Assembly (NCBI GenBank): GCA_038380795.1 | Contig: CM076275.1 | Coordinates: 9,333,001-9,397,000, forward strand | Reading direction: 5' to 3' | Length of the DNA stretch: 64,000 nucleotides | Source: Pyrocephalus nanus | Lineage: Eukaryota; Chordata; Aves; Passeriformes; Tyrannidae | Shown here: piece by piece, positions 26,201 through 37,830 of the stretch | Layout of the letters: every line of letters begins with the position of its first letter | How positions within the stretch are numbered: the first letter of the stretch is position 1 | Program-made: the position numbers and the translations under genes | Notes under the pieces: generated by a model | The model's input: only the letters and a program-made list of their open reading frames with translations | Database searches by the model: none | Told to the model about the DNA's origin: nothing

Positions 26201-27987
26201 GCTTAACAGAACACGCTCAAGTTTACCAGTTCCTGGAAAAACCTCATTCTAACATGACCACTTAATGACTACAAGTGACATTTCTTCTTTGATGCAGGGG
26301 GTAAAAAAGAGAGAATGCTCATCTAAGTAGTTCATGAGTCAACTTCTACTTTGCTCCCCCCGCATTCACAGCTTGGGTGAAGTAGCACTCAACTGGGAGA
26401 AATTCTTCCCTGTGAGGGTGGGGAGGCCCTGGCACAGGTTGCCCAGAGAAGCTGTGGCTGCCCCATCCCTGCAAGTGCTCAAGGCTGTGTTGGACGAGGG
26501 TTGGAGCAACCTGGTCTAGTGGAAGGTGTCCCTGCCCATGGCAGGGGGTTGGAATGAGATGATCTTTAAGGTCCTTTCCAACCCAAACCATTCTGTGATT
26601 CTATATAGCTGCTCTTGCAGAAAAGACTGTAGGGAAGAGTCTCAAGCACCATCACAAACTCTATCTGAGCTTCTCCTGATGGCCAGCTTGTTCAAGTGCC
26701 TATTGAGGAAGCATCACATTTGCTGGACAAGCAGTTGGGCTCTTCCCTAACCAGTACCCAGCAATAATGAATAATCTTCCAGCATTCTTGAACAAATACC
26801 CCCCTATTACTACAGGAACTCGGAGTATTAGTCAAGGAGAGGAAATTCTATATACACACAGAGACATGACCTACCAGTTCATACATGAAGTCTGGATCTG
26901 AACTGCTGGCCAAGAGATCTGTGCTCATCAGGGTCTGTTCTGAAAACACATGGCTCCGAAAGGCGTCCCCAAAAGGAGGGTCCATTCCACTCACACTGGG
27001 CTACAACACAGTGGACAGACATTTGAGACATGCTATAAAAAGGCATGTTATCATCCTCAACAAAACAGAAAGAGTATTTCACCATTTCCTCCAAGTTTCT
27101 GAACTCGTGCTTTACTTGCATCTGGAAGGTTTATACCTACACAGATAAGCACGTCATCTCCCAGAGCCAGAGAATGCTTTAAGAGCAGCTGACTACACAC
27201 AGCTCCTCAGTCCAAGGACACGTTTCTATTCATCACAGAGCTGCAAGAGCATTGCTCATTCATTCTTTCTTGTGAGTTTGAAAGTCTCACACGTTTGACA
27301 AGTTTTGGGATACACTGGCATTTCGAAAAGACAAGGCCAAGTACTGGCAAGATCTGTGAGAATCAGCAGGCACCACATGCTAGAAGGGTCTTCCCAGTAA
27401 TACAGATCGTTTTGTACTAAAGCAGTGCTGACTGTGTTTAGAACCATTAGAACTCATAAAGCTTCCATATGAAATGGTATTAGAAGCAAGATTTATGACA
27501 ACTAAATCAAGAGTGTTACCCCTCTCCCAAGTGGAATTTGTAGCAAAAAAAACATTATTCAGGATGACTGGGCATGCAGGGAATGGGCAGCACGGCCTTT
27601 TGCTACATTTAATTCCAGACCTCTATTTCTCTTCTAGACACTCTCGCCCCGAGGGTTGGGAAGGGAGAAACACTGTGCTGCTGAAAGTCATTCCGTGTGC
27701 TGATGTGTGAATCACTGCAGCAAGAAAAGGCTGTTCTGCTCTCCAGGCATCCGCCCTCATCAAGAGACAACCTGGCTGAATCCGGAACAAACACAGCACC
27801 AAGAGCAGCACCACAGCTTACACCTCAGATACTACTGGGACTCTGAAAGATATACACCATTTAATCTCTTATAAATTCTCCCTCCTATTGCCAGCCAAAT
27901 TCGCTCTTAAACTTTCTCCTTTTTTTAATATGGAAGCAGAATTATTCATAGGAGCAAATAAAATCCTAACATACTTACCTGAGGCAT
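17258..27987 (-). CDS. CREBRF: CREBRF (CREB3 regulatory factor), 8 coding exons, 638 aa
   Basis: Nuclear bZIP-like regulator (Luman/CREB3 recruitment factor) that binds CREB3 and restrains the unfolded-protein response; the family includes fly REPTOR, a TORC1-responsive factor. Coding exons in transcript order are 27987-27979 (only MPQ), 27000-26875, 25836-24753, 21389-21195, 19176-18987, 18538-18465, 18088-17966 and 17373-17258. All junctions are GT-AG and in frame; the 1917 nt end in TAA. Human CREBRF is 639 aa. The N-terminal half holds [11 protein letters not shown] and the conserved block [18 protein letters not shown] long Asp/Glu tract follows at about 345-400. Conserved [16 protein letters not shown] comes next, then a basic region and zipper at about 523-578, and an end in LRIPMSKV. 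The gene lies tandem to BNIP1 downstream and ATP6V0E1 upstream. The tiny first coding exon places the ATG three codons before a splice donor, as I recall for the human gene. Confidence 0.97.
17575..17924 (+). mobile_element. CR1 fragment in CREBRF last intron
   Basis: Plus-oriented CR1: GAAAGGCTGAGAGAATTGGG, through TGGCCTTCCAGTACCTGAAG, to CCAAACTATCATATGATTCT. An internal stretch is missing compared with the copies at 33187 and 53550. Its 3' end lies about 41 nt from the donor of the exon at 18088-17966. It is antisense to CREBRF. Confidence 0.9.
18465..19176 (-). CDS. CREBRF: CREBRF bZIP-like region exons (basic region split by intron)
   Basis: Exons 19176-18987 and 18538-18465 together encode the basic region. 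NKLASRACR (residues 530-538) matches the bZIP signature N-x2-A-S-x2-C-R, and the intron falls inside the codon of Arg535. The zipper continues into the next exon (18088-17966). Hydrophobic residues at seven-residue spacing are L552, Y559, I566, I573 and L555, L562, I569. The zipper is weaker than in typical CREB proteins, consistent with a factor that works mainly by hetero-association. Confidence 0.9.
20125..20232 (-). mobile_element. Short CR1 3' end fragment, CREBRF intron
   Basis: AGAATCACAGAATGGTTTGG followed by GTTGGAAGGGACCTTAAAGC and AGGGACACCTTCCACTAGAC, then the similarity stops. Only about 110 bases of the CR1 3' end remain. Confidence 0.85.
21195..21389 (-). CDS. CREBRF: CREBRF exon with obesity-variant residue (Arg456)
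   Basis: A 195-nt exon encoding residues 408-471, among the best conserved parts of the family ([20 protein letters not shown]). The CGG codon at 21243-21241 encodes Arg456. Counting from the C-terminus, where no indel is seen against my memory of the human protein, it corresponds to human Arg457, the site of the common Polynesian missense variant associated with body mass. The bird carries the ancestral arginine. Confidence 0.85.
21836..21900 (-). mobile_element. Very short CR1 remnant, CREBRF intron
   Basis: GAGTTGGAAGGGACCCACTA followed by AGATCACTGAGTCCAACTCC is CR1 3' region; the flanks do not match. An old remnant of about 60 bases. Confidence 0.6.
24753..25836 (-). CDS. CREBRF: CREBRF large exon: N-terminal half and acidic tract
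   Basis: A 1084-nt exon encoding residues 46-406 plus one base of codon 407; acceptor TGCACAG, donor GTACCAG. It starts with DREMDYQQ and includes [19 protein letters not shown], the likely trans-regulatory part. It ends in a run of more than 40 residues that are mostly Asp and Glu, encoded by imperfect GAT/GAG/GAA repeats at about 24772-24910. That tract is low complexity and the likeliest place for length differences between species; the whole protein is one residue shorter than human. Confidence 0.95.
26395..26605 (+). mobile_element. CR1 fragment, CREBRF intron
   Basis: Plus orientation: GGGAGAAATTCTTCCCTGTG, GGTTGCCCAGAGAAGCTGTG and CCCAAACCATTCTGTGATTC at the end. 5'-truncated. It lies between the exons at 27000-26875 and 25836-24753. 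Confidence 0.9.
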
Positions 27988-28156
27988 TTCCAAGCCCAGA
28001 TTCCCCAAATCCAATTCCAAACTTCTTGTTTTATTCACTTGTAGATTCCTTTCCAGCTTTAATTCAGTCTCAGGGAGTTTACACTATCCATGCAATGAAA
28101 TTTTTCTTTAGGATAACTTCAGTTCACTCTGATGGAGCTCTTCTGTGTGTAGACTT
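27979..28156 (-). other. CREBRF: CREBRF 5' UTR exon containing the start codon (5' edge inferred)
   Basis: The donor after ATGCCTCAG (GTAAGTATG) is certain from the protein match. Upstream, the best acceptor is TTTATTCTGCACAG with its cut at 28157/28156, giving a 178-nt exon with 169 nt of leader. Within this leader a short upstream frame starts at 28091 and stops at 28059. The acceptor choice is inference; transcript data would settle it. Confidence 0.45.
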
Positions 28157-30974
28157 CTGTGCAGAATAAACACAGCAAACCCCCAAGAAAGTGAGTAATC
28201 CTCCACCAAAAAAAGGTGAAAGGTTAAAAAACAGCCAAAGTGAAGTAAAGGCAAGAATTTCCCCTGAAAAGTGATTTTTTCTTCATGCTGGAATGTATAA
28301 GGATTTTATTCCCCCTGCCATCTTTCACTGACTGAAAAGCCACTGATGCTGCAGAACACAGCTGCTGCAGAAACCCTTTTGGCCAAGTTACATTTTATTG
28401 CCTTTTTTCCTCACTGCTGAGACCACAAGCTCTATAGACACCTGAAGAGAAAACCCTGCCAAATTGGAAATAACAACTAGCACACTGCTGGGTACCCCAG
28501 AGAGAAATAATCTTTATGACTAATATAACGGAGCCAATAAATTCTAAAAATGTCTCAGGCAAATGGCTCAAAATACGAATTTCAGAATAAGCAGAAATAC
28601 TGTTCAGCCATACCTCCTCCTTTTTTTCAGGGATGAATCTGTCCAGCATCAGATAAGATTATATCAATCACTCACATAGCAACATCTAGTGGTAGAGGAT
28701 CACAGCGAGTATCTCACCATCCAAGAGCAGAGAGGAAGACAGACCTCCCCAACAGAACTAATTAAAAATTGTGCCACATTCACAGCTGTCCAGTAAAATA
28801 TCTTCTCTACTAATTCAAGTAAGGCACATATTGAAATTGGACCAACTTATCTGTTAGTAGTTTTACCTGTTTAGTAGTTTCTATAGACCTGCTCTACTTC
28901 AGAGGAGCCTGCTTAATCCTGCATTTTTAACAATGTAAGGAAAAACCTCACTCAGCACTGCTCCTAAGTCAGACTTTGATGCAATCTGCTCAGGCTATGC
29001 TTATTTTCCTGTTTTGAAAAACAAATAGTAAACTATAAGTATTCTCCTACAGCAGAGCTACACTGAGAACCCTCCTCCCAGCAGCACATGACAGCATCCC
29101 CCTGATGATTCCCGTTTTCAGACAATATCTCAGCTATTTTGTTATATTCAGCATATGGTCCATCAGACTGTGGTAAAAACATACATTATTCAAAGAAGTC
29201 TTTACTTATCAAAACTTGTTTTGCAAAAAGCAGCTGGAATATAAAGAACAACAGTTACATGTCCAGTTACACAGAACTTCTCAGTGAACCCACCCTACCA
29301 CTGCCTGAGCCTTTCCTCATGGGGTCCTGTGGGGACCGAGAGCCAGTTCCTCCTGAGAAATGTTTCTTTCTGTTCTAAAACTTCCAGAGAACTCTTTACT
29401 TGAGTGGCATTTAATGTCAAGTTTGTCTCCTAGGGAAATGTGCCTTAACAACCCCCATCTCCCTTCACCCAGCAAAGGCCACACCACAGCAGGACTGGTC
29501 CTTCTGTCACTGGTAACGTGGCAGGAACAACTGAGTCACTTCTCAGCCTTACCTAATCCAGGAGAAAAGGCCTGTTCTTTAAAACAAACAAATGATGTTC
29601 ACAGACACAAAGAGAGAGGTGAGGTTATAATCTTCCATATCAATCTACAGCCAAGCACTTTCTTTCCATGCAGAGACCGATGCCTTTTTCACCAGAACAT
29701 CAGATTACTCCTTTGACATCACCACCAGACCACCACTGCCACCTGCGTTCACATGGAGACTGCCAGAGTTCTGCCACTGCATGATATTAAGGGCAAAGAA
29801 AGCAACCATTTGCTGCTTCTTCACTGGTTATTCTTTGTCATGTTTTTGTTCGAACACAAACCTCAAGCCAGTCCACACACAACTAGCAAAGGGGAGGTGA
29901 AACTTCCTCTGCACTGACACTGATTTCAATAACAACTGACCCACACTTCCAGGTGTCAGCTTTGGGATCATTTACAAATCCTCAAATAAACATTAAACCT
30001 TCAAAATACTTTAACCAGTTCACAGACTGGAGTGATAAAATTATTGCACCATTTAAGGATGACAGTGCATGTCCTCCCAGGTCAAAGCAGTGTATCAGCT
30101 CATCTGATTATTCCCATAATTCGCTTTATCTTTCATTCTTGATATTTTATAATATTAATATTTGAATGTGACTTGAATCCCAGTAGGATCTATTCCAGGA
30201 TTCAACAACATAAGCTTTTTGTTGGTAGCTCTATGGAGAGGGAAAACACGGTGAGGACACAAAAAGAAAGACGCTGCCTCAGGGAGTTGCACAATCAGGG
30301 ATGCTCCCTACAAAGCAGTCCTACTTCCAACCGCTTCCAAATTTCCCAGAATGATCAAGATTTTCATTAAAAGACTCCTGGTGCTCACACGTAACCACCA
30401 GGATTTTTTCATGAACTGGTAAATAAAGATGTATAGCAGAAGTCAACGACACATATGGAAGCACAGATGTAGAACTGGAACTTGCTGTTAAGGAAAGTAA
30501 TTTGTAGGCTGCAGTTAAAGTCCTGTTTTTACAGAATTTATCATTCCTAGCACTTTCAGCCCAAGACTGAGTTAGAAAAGAATAGTCCAGCTGTTGTGTT
30601 ATCTATAATGAATGCAGCCTTGAATGAACTGAAAGAGCTGTGGCAGAACAGCAGCGTTAAGAATTACTAAAGATAAATATAGCAGGAATGTCTACTTAGG
30701 ACAATTTCCATTAATGCCTTACATCAGCCCTCCCCAAAGCAGAGACACAGAGGTGAATTACAGGCAGGACTGAACCGCAGGTGGAACACACAGCCCGAGG
30801 CACCGGCAGGGTGCTGCTCCTCTGGCAGCAGCCTGCAGGGAAATCAGATTAAGGTGATTAAGGAGCCAGTCCGGAGTTGGTTCTGTGTCTGCAGACTCCT
30901 GAGACACATCAGTGCAGAGCTGTGCTCCTGCTCCTGGGAGGAGGACCCTGCCTTCACTGCAGTGTGAGGAAGGG

Positions 30975-31303
30975 CAAGACACACCTGAGGGGAGCCTACA
31001 AGGCACATGGAGAGGGACTATTCACAAGGGCCAGGAGTGACAGGGCAAGGGGGAATGACTTCTCACTGACAGAGATCAGGATTAGATTGGATATGAGGAA
31101 GAAATTCTTCCCTGTGAGGGTGGGGAGGCCCTGGCACAGGTTGCCTGGAGAAGCTGTGGCTGCCCCGTCCCTGCAAATGTTCAAGGCCAGGTTGGACAAG
31201 AGTTGGAGCAACCTGGGATGGTGGAAGGTGTCCCTGTCCACAGCAGGGGGTTGGAATGAGATGATCTTTAAGGTCCCTTTCTATCCAAACCATTCTGGGA
31301 TTC
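30975..31303 (+). mobile_element. CR1 fragment, CREBRF intron 1
   Basis: Plus orientation: GAGGGACTATTCACAAGGGC, AGGAAGAAATTCTTCCCTGT, and the 3' end AACCATTCTGGGATTCCATG. More complete towards 5' than the copies at 26395 and 35197. Confidence 0.9.
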
Positions 31304-32316
31304 CATGATCTTGGGAACAGCTGTGTTTGTCTTACACTTCAGAATCTGGGGTACTGATTGGAGGCATGCACGTATAGATTGGTTTAAATCCCAGCAGTTG
31401 TCAATAAGGAACCAACGCCTGTTCTAGACTTAATAACTAATTACCTAAGGACGAATCCTAATTAAACATAATCCTCCGTATTTAATATTTACTTTCTGAA
31501 AATGAACAGTGGTCCCAAGACACCTGGGAAGACAGAGCTTCACACAATGGGATGGGAGGTGCATTACCTGGGATTACTGAGGCAGCAGCACATTTAGCAC
31601 AGAAGACAGCGGGACCTAAACTCCAAACATGCAGCAATAAGGTGACACACAGCATGTGACACTTCCCTGGGCCAGCAAAACACCCTCCTGTCAAAATACA
31701 GGACCTCCAAAGGAGCCCCTATAAAAGAAAATCCCAAACTGCAGCTTCATCTTGGCACCTCTGAACGTCTTCCTCAGCCACCTGCATGAATCATTTGTGC
31801 CGTAGCTAAAGTTGCTATTTCTGTCCCAATTCAGATGTGTATTTTGTGCTATTGGAAAGGCACATGGAGCGTAGCTGTGCTGGTTTGTTGGCTGCACAGT
31901 GCTCATTATCCCAGCAGCTAAATGCCTGCTGTAAGTGCATTACATGAACAATTACACTTTCATGATGGTGACTGCATCACACAGCACAGCTTGTCAAAGT
32001 CACAGTTGTGAAGCAGACATTAAAAAGAAAGCTCACGAGAGCCTGTCAATACCAAACTTAAAAATTCAGGCTGGAACATTCCAAATGCCCAACTCTGAAT
32101 TTCAGAGACTACACAAAAACCACGCCATGTGTTTGAAAAGAATCATTATGTACAACACAAGGTTTGCTGAATCTGGACATTTTATGAAGTACTAGAGTTA
32201 GAGATGCAAGTAGTTCTCCTGTGCTTCTCTTAAAACTCTTTTTCCTTTCAGAGTTTGTGCCAATTTGTTTTCTATTACAGAACATCCTATGCTCAGTGCA
32301 GTCTTCAGAATGTTTG

Positions 32317-32480
32317 GGCTGCCCAGGGAGGTGGTGCAGTCCCCATCCCTGGAGGTGTTCAAGGAACAACTGGATGTGGCACTCAGCACTCTGGTCTAGT
32401 TGAGAAGGTGGCGATCGGTCAAAAGGTTGGACTTGATCTTGGAGGTCTTTTCCAACCTAAATGATTCTGTAATTCTGTAT
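32317..32480 (+). mobile_element. CR1 fragment, CREBRF intron 1
   Basis: GGGCTGCCCAGGGAGGTGGT, then CTGGATGTGGCACTCAGCAC, ending in CCTAAATGATTCTGTAATTC. It belongs to the same CR1 type as the copies at 8812, 55129 and 63007 (the 'TGGCACTCAGTGCTCTGG' type). Confidence 0.9.
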
Positions 32481-33186
32481 TTTTCCTAATTTTGCTTCTG
32501 AGTAATGTTCTTTTGTTTTCCTTTCTACACAATTTTTCAATTATTACCCAGACTTAAATTCTTCTACTTTTCTCCTCCCCCCCTGCAAAGACACTACATT
32601 TTAATTTTATTATTATTATTTCATAGCAGTAAGCGAAGACACTTTTGTAAAAGGTATTCCTGTGTTTCCACCCACCACAGTCTCATTCACCTGCTCACCA
32701 AAGCAGCCAAGTCTCTCTACCTTCTCAGTGATGGATTTGTACTCAAATGCCAGCACAAGCATCTAAAACGTTGTGCCCTTTGCTTTTTCTGTCCTGGACA
32801 GAAAACAACATCTGCTTAAGACACCCAGATCCCGAGTTTGATGGAGCACTGCCATTTAAAAAAACTAAAGGCATGTGGACTTTTTCACTTCTGCTAAGGC
32901 TCTTCCCCTCCGGAGAGGGAAACTGCTACTTCACTGTCTTTGTTCCCTTTCCTCCGTTGATCATCCCTTCCCCCTCCAATATTATTCTTCTAGTCCTATT
33001 TGCCTAGACAGACTTCAAGACCTGGAAGTGATACCAATAAACAGAAGCCCTGGTCTCCACCTCCCACAGCAGAGCTGATGAGACACCAGAAGAACACAGC
33101 ACTCATGTACCCCCAGCCCAATGCTGTTACCCAGCTTAGAGATGCTCCACAGCTGTGTCAGCAAGCAGGCAGATCCCGATAACTGA

Positions 33187-33895
33187 TGGAATCATAGAAT
33201 GGTTTAGGTTGGAAGGTACCTTAAAGATTATCTCATTCCAACCCCCTGCCAAGGGCAGGGACACCTTCCACTAGACCAGGTTCCTCCAAGCCCTGTCCAA
33301 CCTGGCCTTGAACACTTCCAGGGATGGGGCAGCCACAGCTTCCCTGGGCAACCTGTGCCACTGCCTCCCCACCCTCACAGGGAAGAATTTCTTCCTCATA
33401 TCCGATCTAACCCTGATCTCTGTCAGCTTGAAGCCATTCCCCCTTGCCCTGTTACTCCAGTCCCTTATAGTCTCTCTCCATCTTTCTTGTTGGCTCCCTT
33501 CAGGTACTGGGAGGCCACAGTTATGTCTCCCCGAAGCTTCTCTCTTCCAGGCTGAACAATCCTAATTTTCTCAGCCTTTCCTCACAGCAGAGTTGCTCCA
33601 TCCCTCTGATTAACTTGGTGTCTCCTCTGGATTCTCTCCAACAGCTCCATGTCCTTCCTGTGCTTGACCCCCAGAGCTGGAGGCAGCTCTGCAGGTGGGG
33701 TCTCACCTGAGTGGGGTAGAGGGGCAGAATACCCACTCACCTGCTGCCCACGCTGGAGGATCCCAGACACACTCAGGGGAGGTTTCTGGGATGGGTCACA
33801 TCCAGCCTCTCCCCCACCAGCAACCCCAAGTCCTCCCAGGGCTGCTCTCCATCTGCTCATCCCCAGCCCGTGTTGACAGCCCAGCCTTGACTGAC
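33187..33895 (-). mobile_element. Longer CR1 copy, CREBRF intron 1
   Basis: About 700 bases: the plus strand starts GGAATCATAGAATGGTTTAG and extends past CTCCATGTCCTTCCTGTGCT into the 3' part of the reverse-transcriptase gene region. It is closely related to the copy at 53550. Frames are interrupted. Confidence 0.9.
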
Positions 33896-35196
33896 ACTGA
33901 CCGTGACACAGGAGGCAGAATAAAGAAAATGGGTTATTTTTTAAATCAGCAAACATAAAGCATTTACATATTTTATAACAACTATGCCCAGATTAATGTA
34001 TTCCTACTAGAAGTACCTTTCTGTACATTCTGGAACAAAGACTGAGACTTTATTATTATTTTAGTGCCAAGAGTGGGATGTGCAGCATGTTAAACTTATG
34101 AGAACTCTATTAACACACTTCAATTAATTTAAAAAAAAACTTGTTATAGTTAAAATATTAATAGCATAAACCATTATTAAAATAACACTGCAGACTTAGG
34201 AGAGTTGTTTGCACAAGAGAATCAGTAGTAAAATAACATTCAGGGTTTTTTTTGAGTCACAGATTTCCCCTGAAGCAGAGTGGGGTGAAAGCAAAGAGAA
34301 AGAGAAACAAAAGCAAAACTAAACAACAATTCAGCTTCCAATCTCCAGCAATATTCTATGTCCCAAGAGGATGTTGTTTCCGTATTTTTTTCTGACAGGG
34401 GTAAGAAAAAATTAATTCTATATTTCTCAGGAAAAAAACAAAAAGCAACACAACTCTTATGATGAAGGAAATGGTACAATCTCATCTACTCCCCATACTG
34501 TGAAATTATGACTGTTATACTTTTGTCAGGAATGGGTTAGTACAGAATACTTCAAAGCCATCAACAAATCTGAAAAATGCATCAGTCAAAACAGTCCAGC
34601 AAATAAATAAAAAAAGGTTAAGAGGTCAAAAACAGAAGAAGAATTTTAAAGAAAAAATATAGTCAGGGAAATTATAGCAATGTCTAAACCTTAAATTTAC
34701 GATTTTCAGAAAGCTTTTGCCTTGCCTTTCAAGCCAATGCCAAATTTCCTTATCACCGTTTTATGATAAAACATCATTTAGTTAAGCTTCCCAAACCACA
34801 CAGCATGGACATGCAGACCATGGGAATCTAAACGAGTGGGTTCCCTTATTTATCCTGCACTATCAGTCTATTAGTTAGACAAAAGCTTCTCTTTGTTCCA
34901 ATTAATTCCCGCTAATGTTGAAGGGACTTCAAATCTTTGTCCTTCAAGGAGCTGTTTCCCTCTCATTATTTAAAAAACACACAGGGAGGGTGCTGAATGG
35001 CCTGATGCCTCTGCTGCAGATTGCTCTTATCAGGGAATACTCCCACCAAACACAGGGTAATTCCTTCTTGGCTCAGGTGAACTACTGGTTACAGACACTG
35101 TATGAGGCCTCTGAGTAATTATTTTCATGCTTCTAAAAAAGGACCCTCACCAAGACATCTCCTTTGCAAGAAAGCTTTCCTGCTAAAACAATCACA

Positions 35197-35360
35197 ACCC
35201 GGGAAGTTGTGGCTGCCCCGTCTCTGGAAGTGTTCAAGGCTGCGTTGGACAGGGCTTGGAGCAACCTAGTCCAGTGGAAGGTGTCCCAGCCCATAGCAGG
35301 GGGTAGAACTGGATAAGCTTTAAGGTCCCTTCCAACCCAAACCATTCCATGACTCCGTGG
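35197..35360 (+). mobile_element. CR1 fragment, CREBRF intron 1
   Basis: GGAAGTTGTGGCTGCCCCGT through TTCAAGGCTGCGTTGGACAG to CCCAAACCATTCCATGACTC. 5'-truncated, plus orientation. Confidence 0.85.
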
Positions 35361-36019
35361 CTTATTTTCTGTAGAAACTCTGACTTCTCAAGTAAGTTGT
35401 CAACAATAAAAATCGACCAGGTTTCCAAAGCACCTGTGTGTGTCCCCCTATAATTTTCATTATGAAAACACATCTTTAAAAATAATCATAACTAACGCTC
35501 CCCACATGGATGCTTAGAAGCCCTTGTTTAAGCTACCTTAGGCCAGAGGTGTTTTAATCACAATCTTTAAAACATTTAGAAGTGCTTGAAAGATAATAAA
35601 TTAATCTGATTCTGTTGTGCAGGTTATGTACTGCATGACTTCAACAAGGTTCCCCTCGAGTGGCATCAACAGCAAAATTACGACTACTTTAAGCGAGAAT
35701 TGCACGTTTCAGGAGGCAGAGCTGAGTGCTCGAAGCTGTTCAGCCTGTTGCACAGAGAAGCCTGAAAAAGCACCGTGTGCCTTGTACTGAGTGTGACAAA
35801 GTGGAATTACCCGTGGTACGGGCTCAGTCACAGCAGCCCATGCCCTGAGAAGTGCCGTGGGGTCACAGGGATGACGGGAGGCCATGGCAGCGATGCTGCG
35901 GGCAGGGAACAAGGTCCAGGCTGTGGACCCTCGGGACAGAGGGGAAATAACGTTTAGATTTTTTACTCCTCGGTGACAAGGAAGGGCTTTCTCCGAGCTG
36001 CCCCCACTCGGAGCCTCAG

Positions 36020-37830
36020 TGAGCTTTAATCCAAACCCGCAGAGGTGTCGGACACCCGTGAAGGGGACACGCTGAGCCCCGCAAGCGGCTCCCGAGCCGG
36101 CCCGTGGAACCCACCGATGTTTTATAACCCCAACCAGCAGCAGTGCGGTCGGGGCAGGGGCCGGGAGCGCGCCCCCTCAGCTCCTGGAGCGGGACCCCCG
36201 CGCGCGGGCACCGCCCCGCGCCGGTGCAGACCCCCGGGCGGGACACACCCCCTTGAGGCAAAGCGGCGCGGGGGGCCGGGGCTGCGGGTGCCCCTCGGCA
36301 GCCCCAGGGCGGGCGGTGCCCGCGTTCCCCCCGCGCCCCCGGCCCGGCCCTGACCCACTAACACACCTCCGGCCAACATGGCCGCCCCGCCACCCAGCGC
36401 CCGGCGCACCCTACCCCTGCCCGCCGCCGCCCCGCCCCCCGCGCCCGCTCATTGGCCCGCGCCCCGGCCGCGCGCGCCCCCATTGGCCGGCGGGCCCGCC
36501 GCTCACCCGCCCAGCGGCCCTTTCAAGCTTGGGTGAGGCGACATGTAAACAAACCCCCTCCCGCCGCGGCCCCGCGACCCCCGAGCCCCCCCCGGCCCCG
36601 CGGGGCTCCCCCGGTCCCCCCGCACCCCGCGGGGCGGGCACGGCGACGAGGGGTCCCCGTGTCCCGTGGGGAGCGTCCCCTGCCCAGCGACCCCCGCCAG
36701 GGCTGCGGGCGGCCGGGGCGCCCCCAGAGGGAAGCCCCTTCGTGGGGCTCCCGCTCGCCAGCGAAACCTCCGTCCCCCCCGCGCTGCCGTTACATAAACG
36801 CCGCGCCGGAGCGGGGACGGTCCCTCCCGCGCCCTGCCCCGCGCTCGCAGAGCGGGACCCCTCTCCGCCCGCTCTGCCTCACAGCCTTCGCTCCGGAGCA
36901 GAGCCGCCCGCCAGGCACCGGCACAGAGAGCCCTCACCCCGCAGGTCACCCCCGGCCCGCCTGGGGGCTCAAACAGGTCGCAAGCAGAGGAGGCAAATAC
37001 GAGCCCGAAAGGCAGCAGAGCGCAGGGACTGCCGAGCCCTTCTGCCTCCCCGGACAGCCGAGCACACCCAGCGCTCCCCCGGCAGGACGGCGCTTTGCTC
37101 TGCGGGCGAGACTCGCTTTCCTTGTAAAGGCACGGGCTGTTCCTGCCGGGCGGAGGCTGGAGGGGACAGCGCCGACAACTCCCCCCTGGGATCGCGCTCC
37201 GTCCCCGCAGCCCCTGCCCCAAATCTGTCCGCCCCGGCACCGGACACCCCCCGCGCACAGCTGCTCCCCGGCAGCCACACCCCCCGCGGGGCGAGCGGGG
37301 CGGAGGGGCCGCCGGCACCGTCCCCGTCCCGCTGCCCCAGGCAGGCACAGCCCTCCCTCCATTCCATTCCATCTCATGCCATTCCATTCCATTCCATTCC
37401 CTCCCCCGCTCCCCGCAGCCCCCTGCCCGGCCACATCGCCTCCTCCCGCCGGACGCCCCGGACCCCCCGAGCCCCGCAGTCTCCCCGTCCCTCGGGCCCC
37501 TGCGGTGCCACCCGAGCCCCCGCTCACCGCGCTCAGCGGGGGCCGCCGCCCCGCTCGCCCCGGCCCGGCCCCTCCATGCGGCCCCGGGTTTGTTTGTTTA
37601 TGTCCCTTCCTGACGGGTTCCCGGAAATCGCGTGACTCGCCCCTCACGTGGCCCGAGGGGGCGGGCACGCGCAGGGGGGCGGGGGGAAGGGGGACGCGCC
37701 AGCCAATCGTCACCGGCCGCCCCGTCACGTGCCAGTGGAGGGGTGCGCGGAGGGTATTTAAGGCGGGGTGGCGGGTGCCCGCGGGCAGAGCCCGGCGCGG
37801 TGGCGGCGGTGCCGTCTCTGCTCTGGTGGC
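36020..37830 (-). promoter_or_regulatory. CREBRF: CREBRF CpG-island promoter region
   Basis: A 1.8-kb CpG- and GC-rich block that must hold the CREBRF first exon. Inverted CCAAT boxes (ATTGG on plus) lie at 36451 and 36482. Donor-like GCGG|GTGAGC on the minus strand ends at 36507 and GCG|GTGAGC at 37528; either could close exon 1. Motifs include CACGTG at 37645-37650 and 37726-37731, CCAAT at 37703, GTAAACAAA at 36545-36553 and TTTGTTTGTTTATG at about 37589-37602. The long open frames across this block on both strands follow from its GC content and match no protein family. Confidence 0.7.
37360..37401. repeat. (CCATT)n pentanucleotide repeat
   Basis: ATTCCATTCC units, interrupted once by ATCTCATGCC, give about eight pentamers inside the CREBRF CpG island. 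It is the only AT-containing simple repeat in an otherwise GC-rich block. Confidence 0.85.

Larger units (their letters stand above)
28160..36000 (-). other. CREBRF: CREBRF first intron
   Basis: About 8 kb between the start-codon exon and the CpG island. It contains CR1 copies at 30975, 32317, 33187 and 35197 and otherwise AT-rich unique-looking sequence. No additional exon, RNA gene or long credible frame was recognised. Further non-coding 5' exons could be hidden here. Confidence 0.55.

Noticed and set aside
33582..33956. Frames over CR1 copies (also 17526-17900, 30877-31308, 53875-54345, 63007-63315)
   Set aside because: They are interrupted pieces of CR1 sequence and not host genes.
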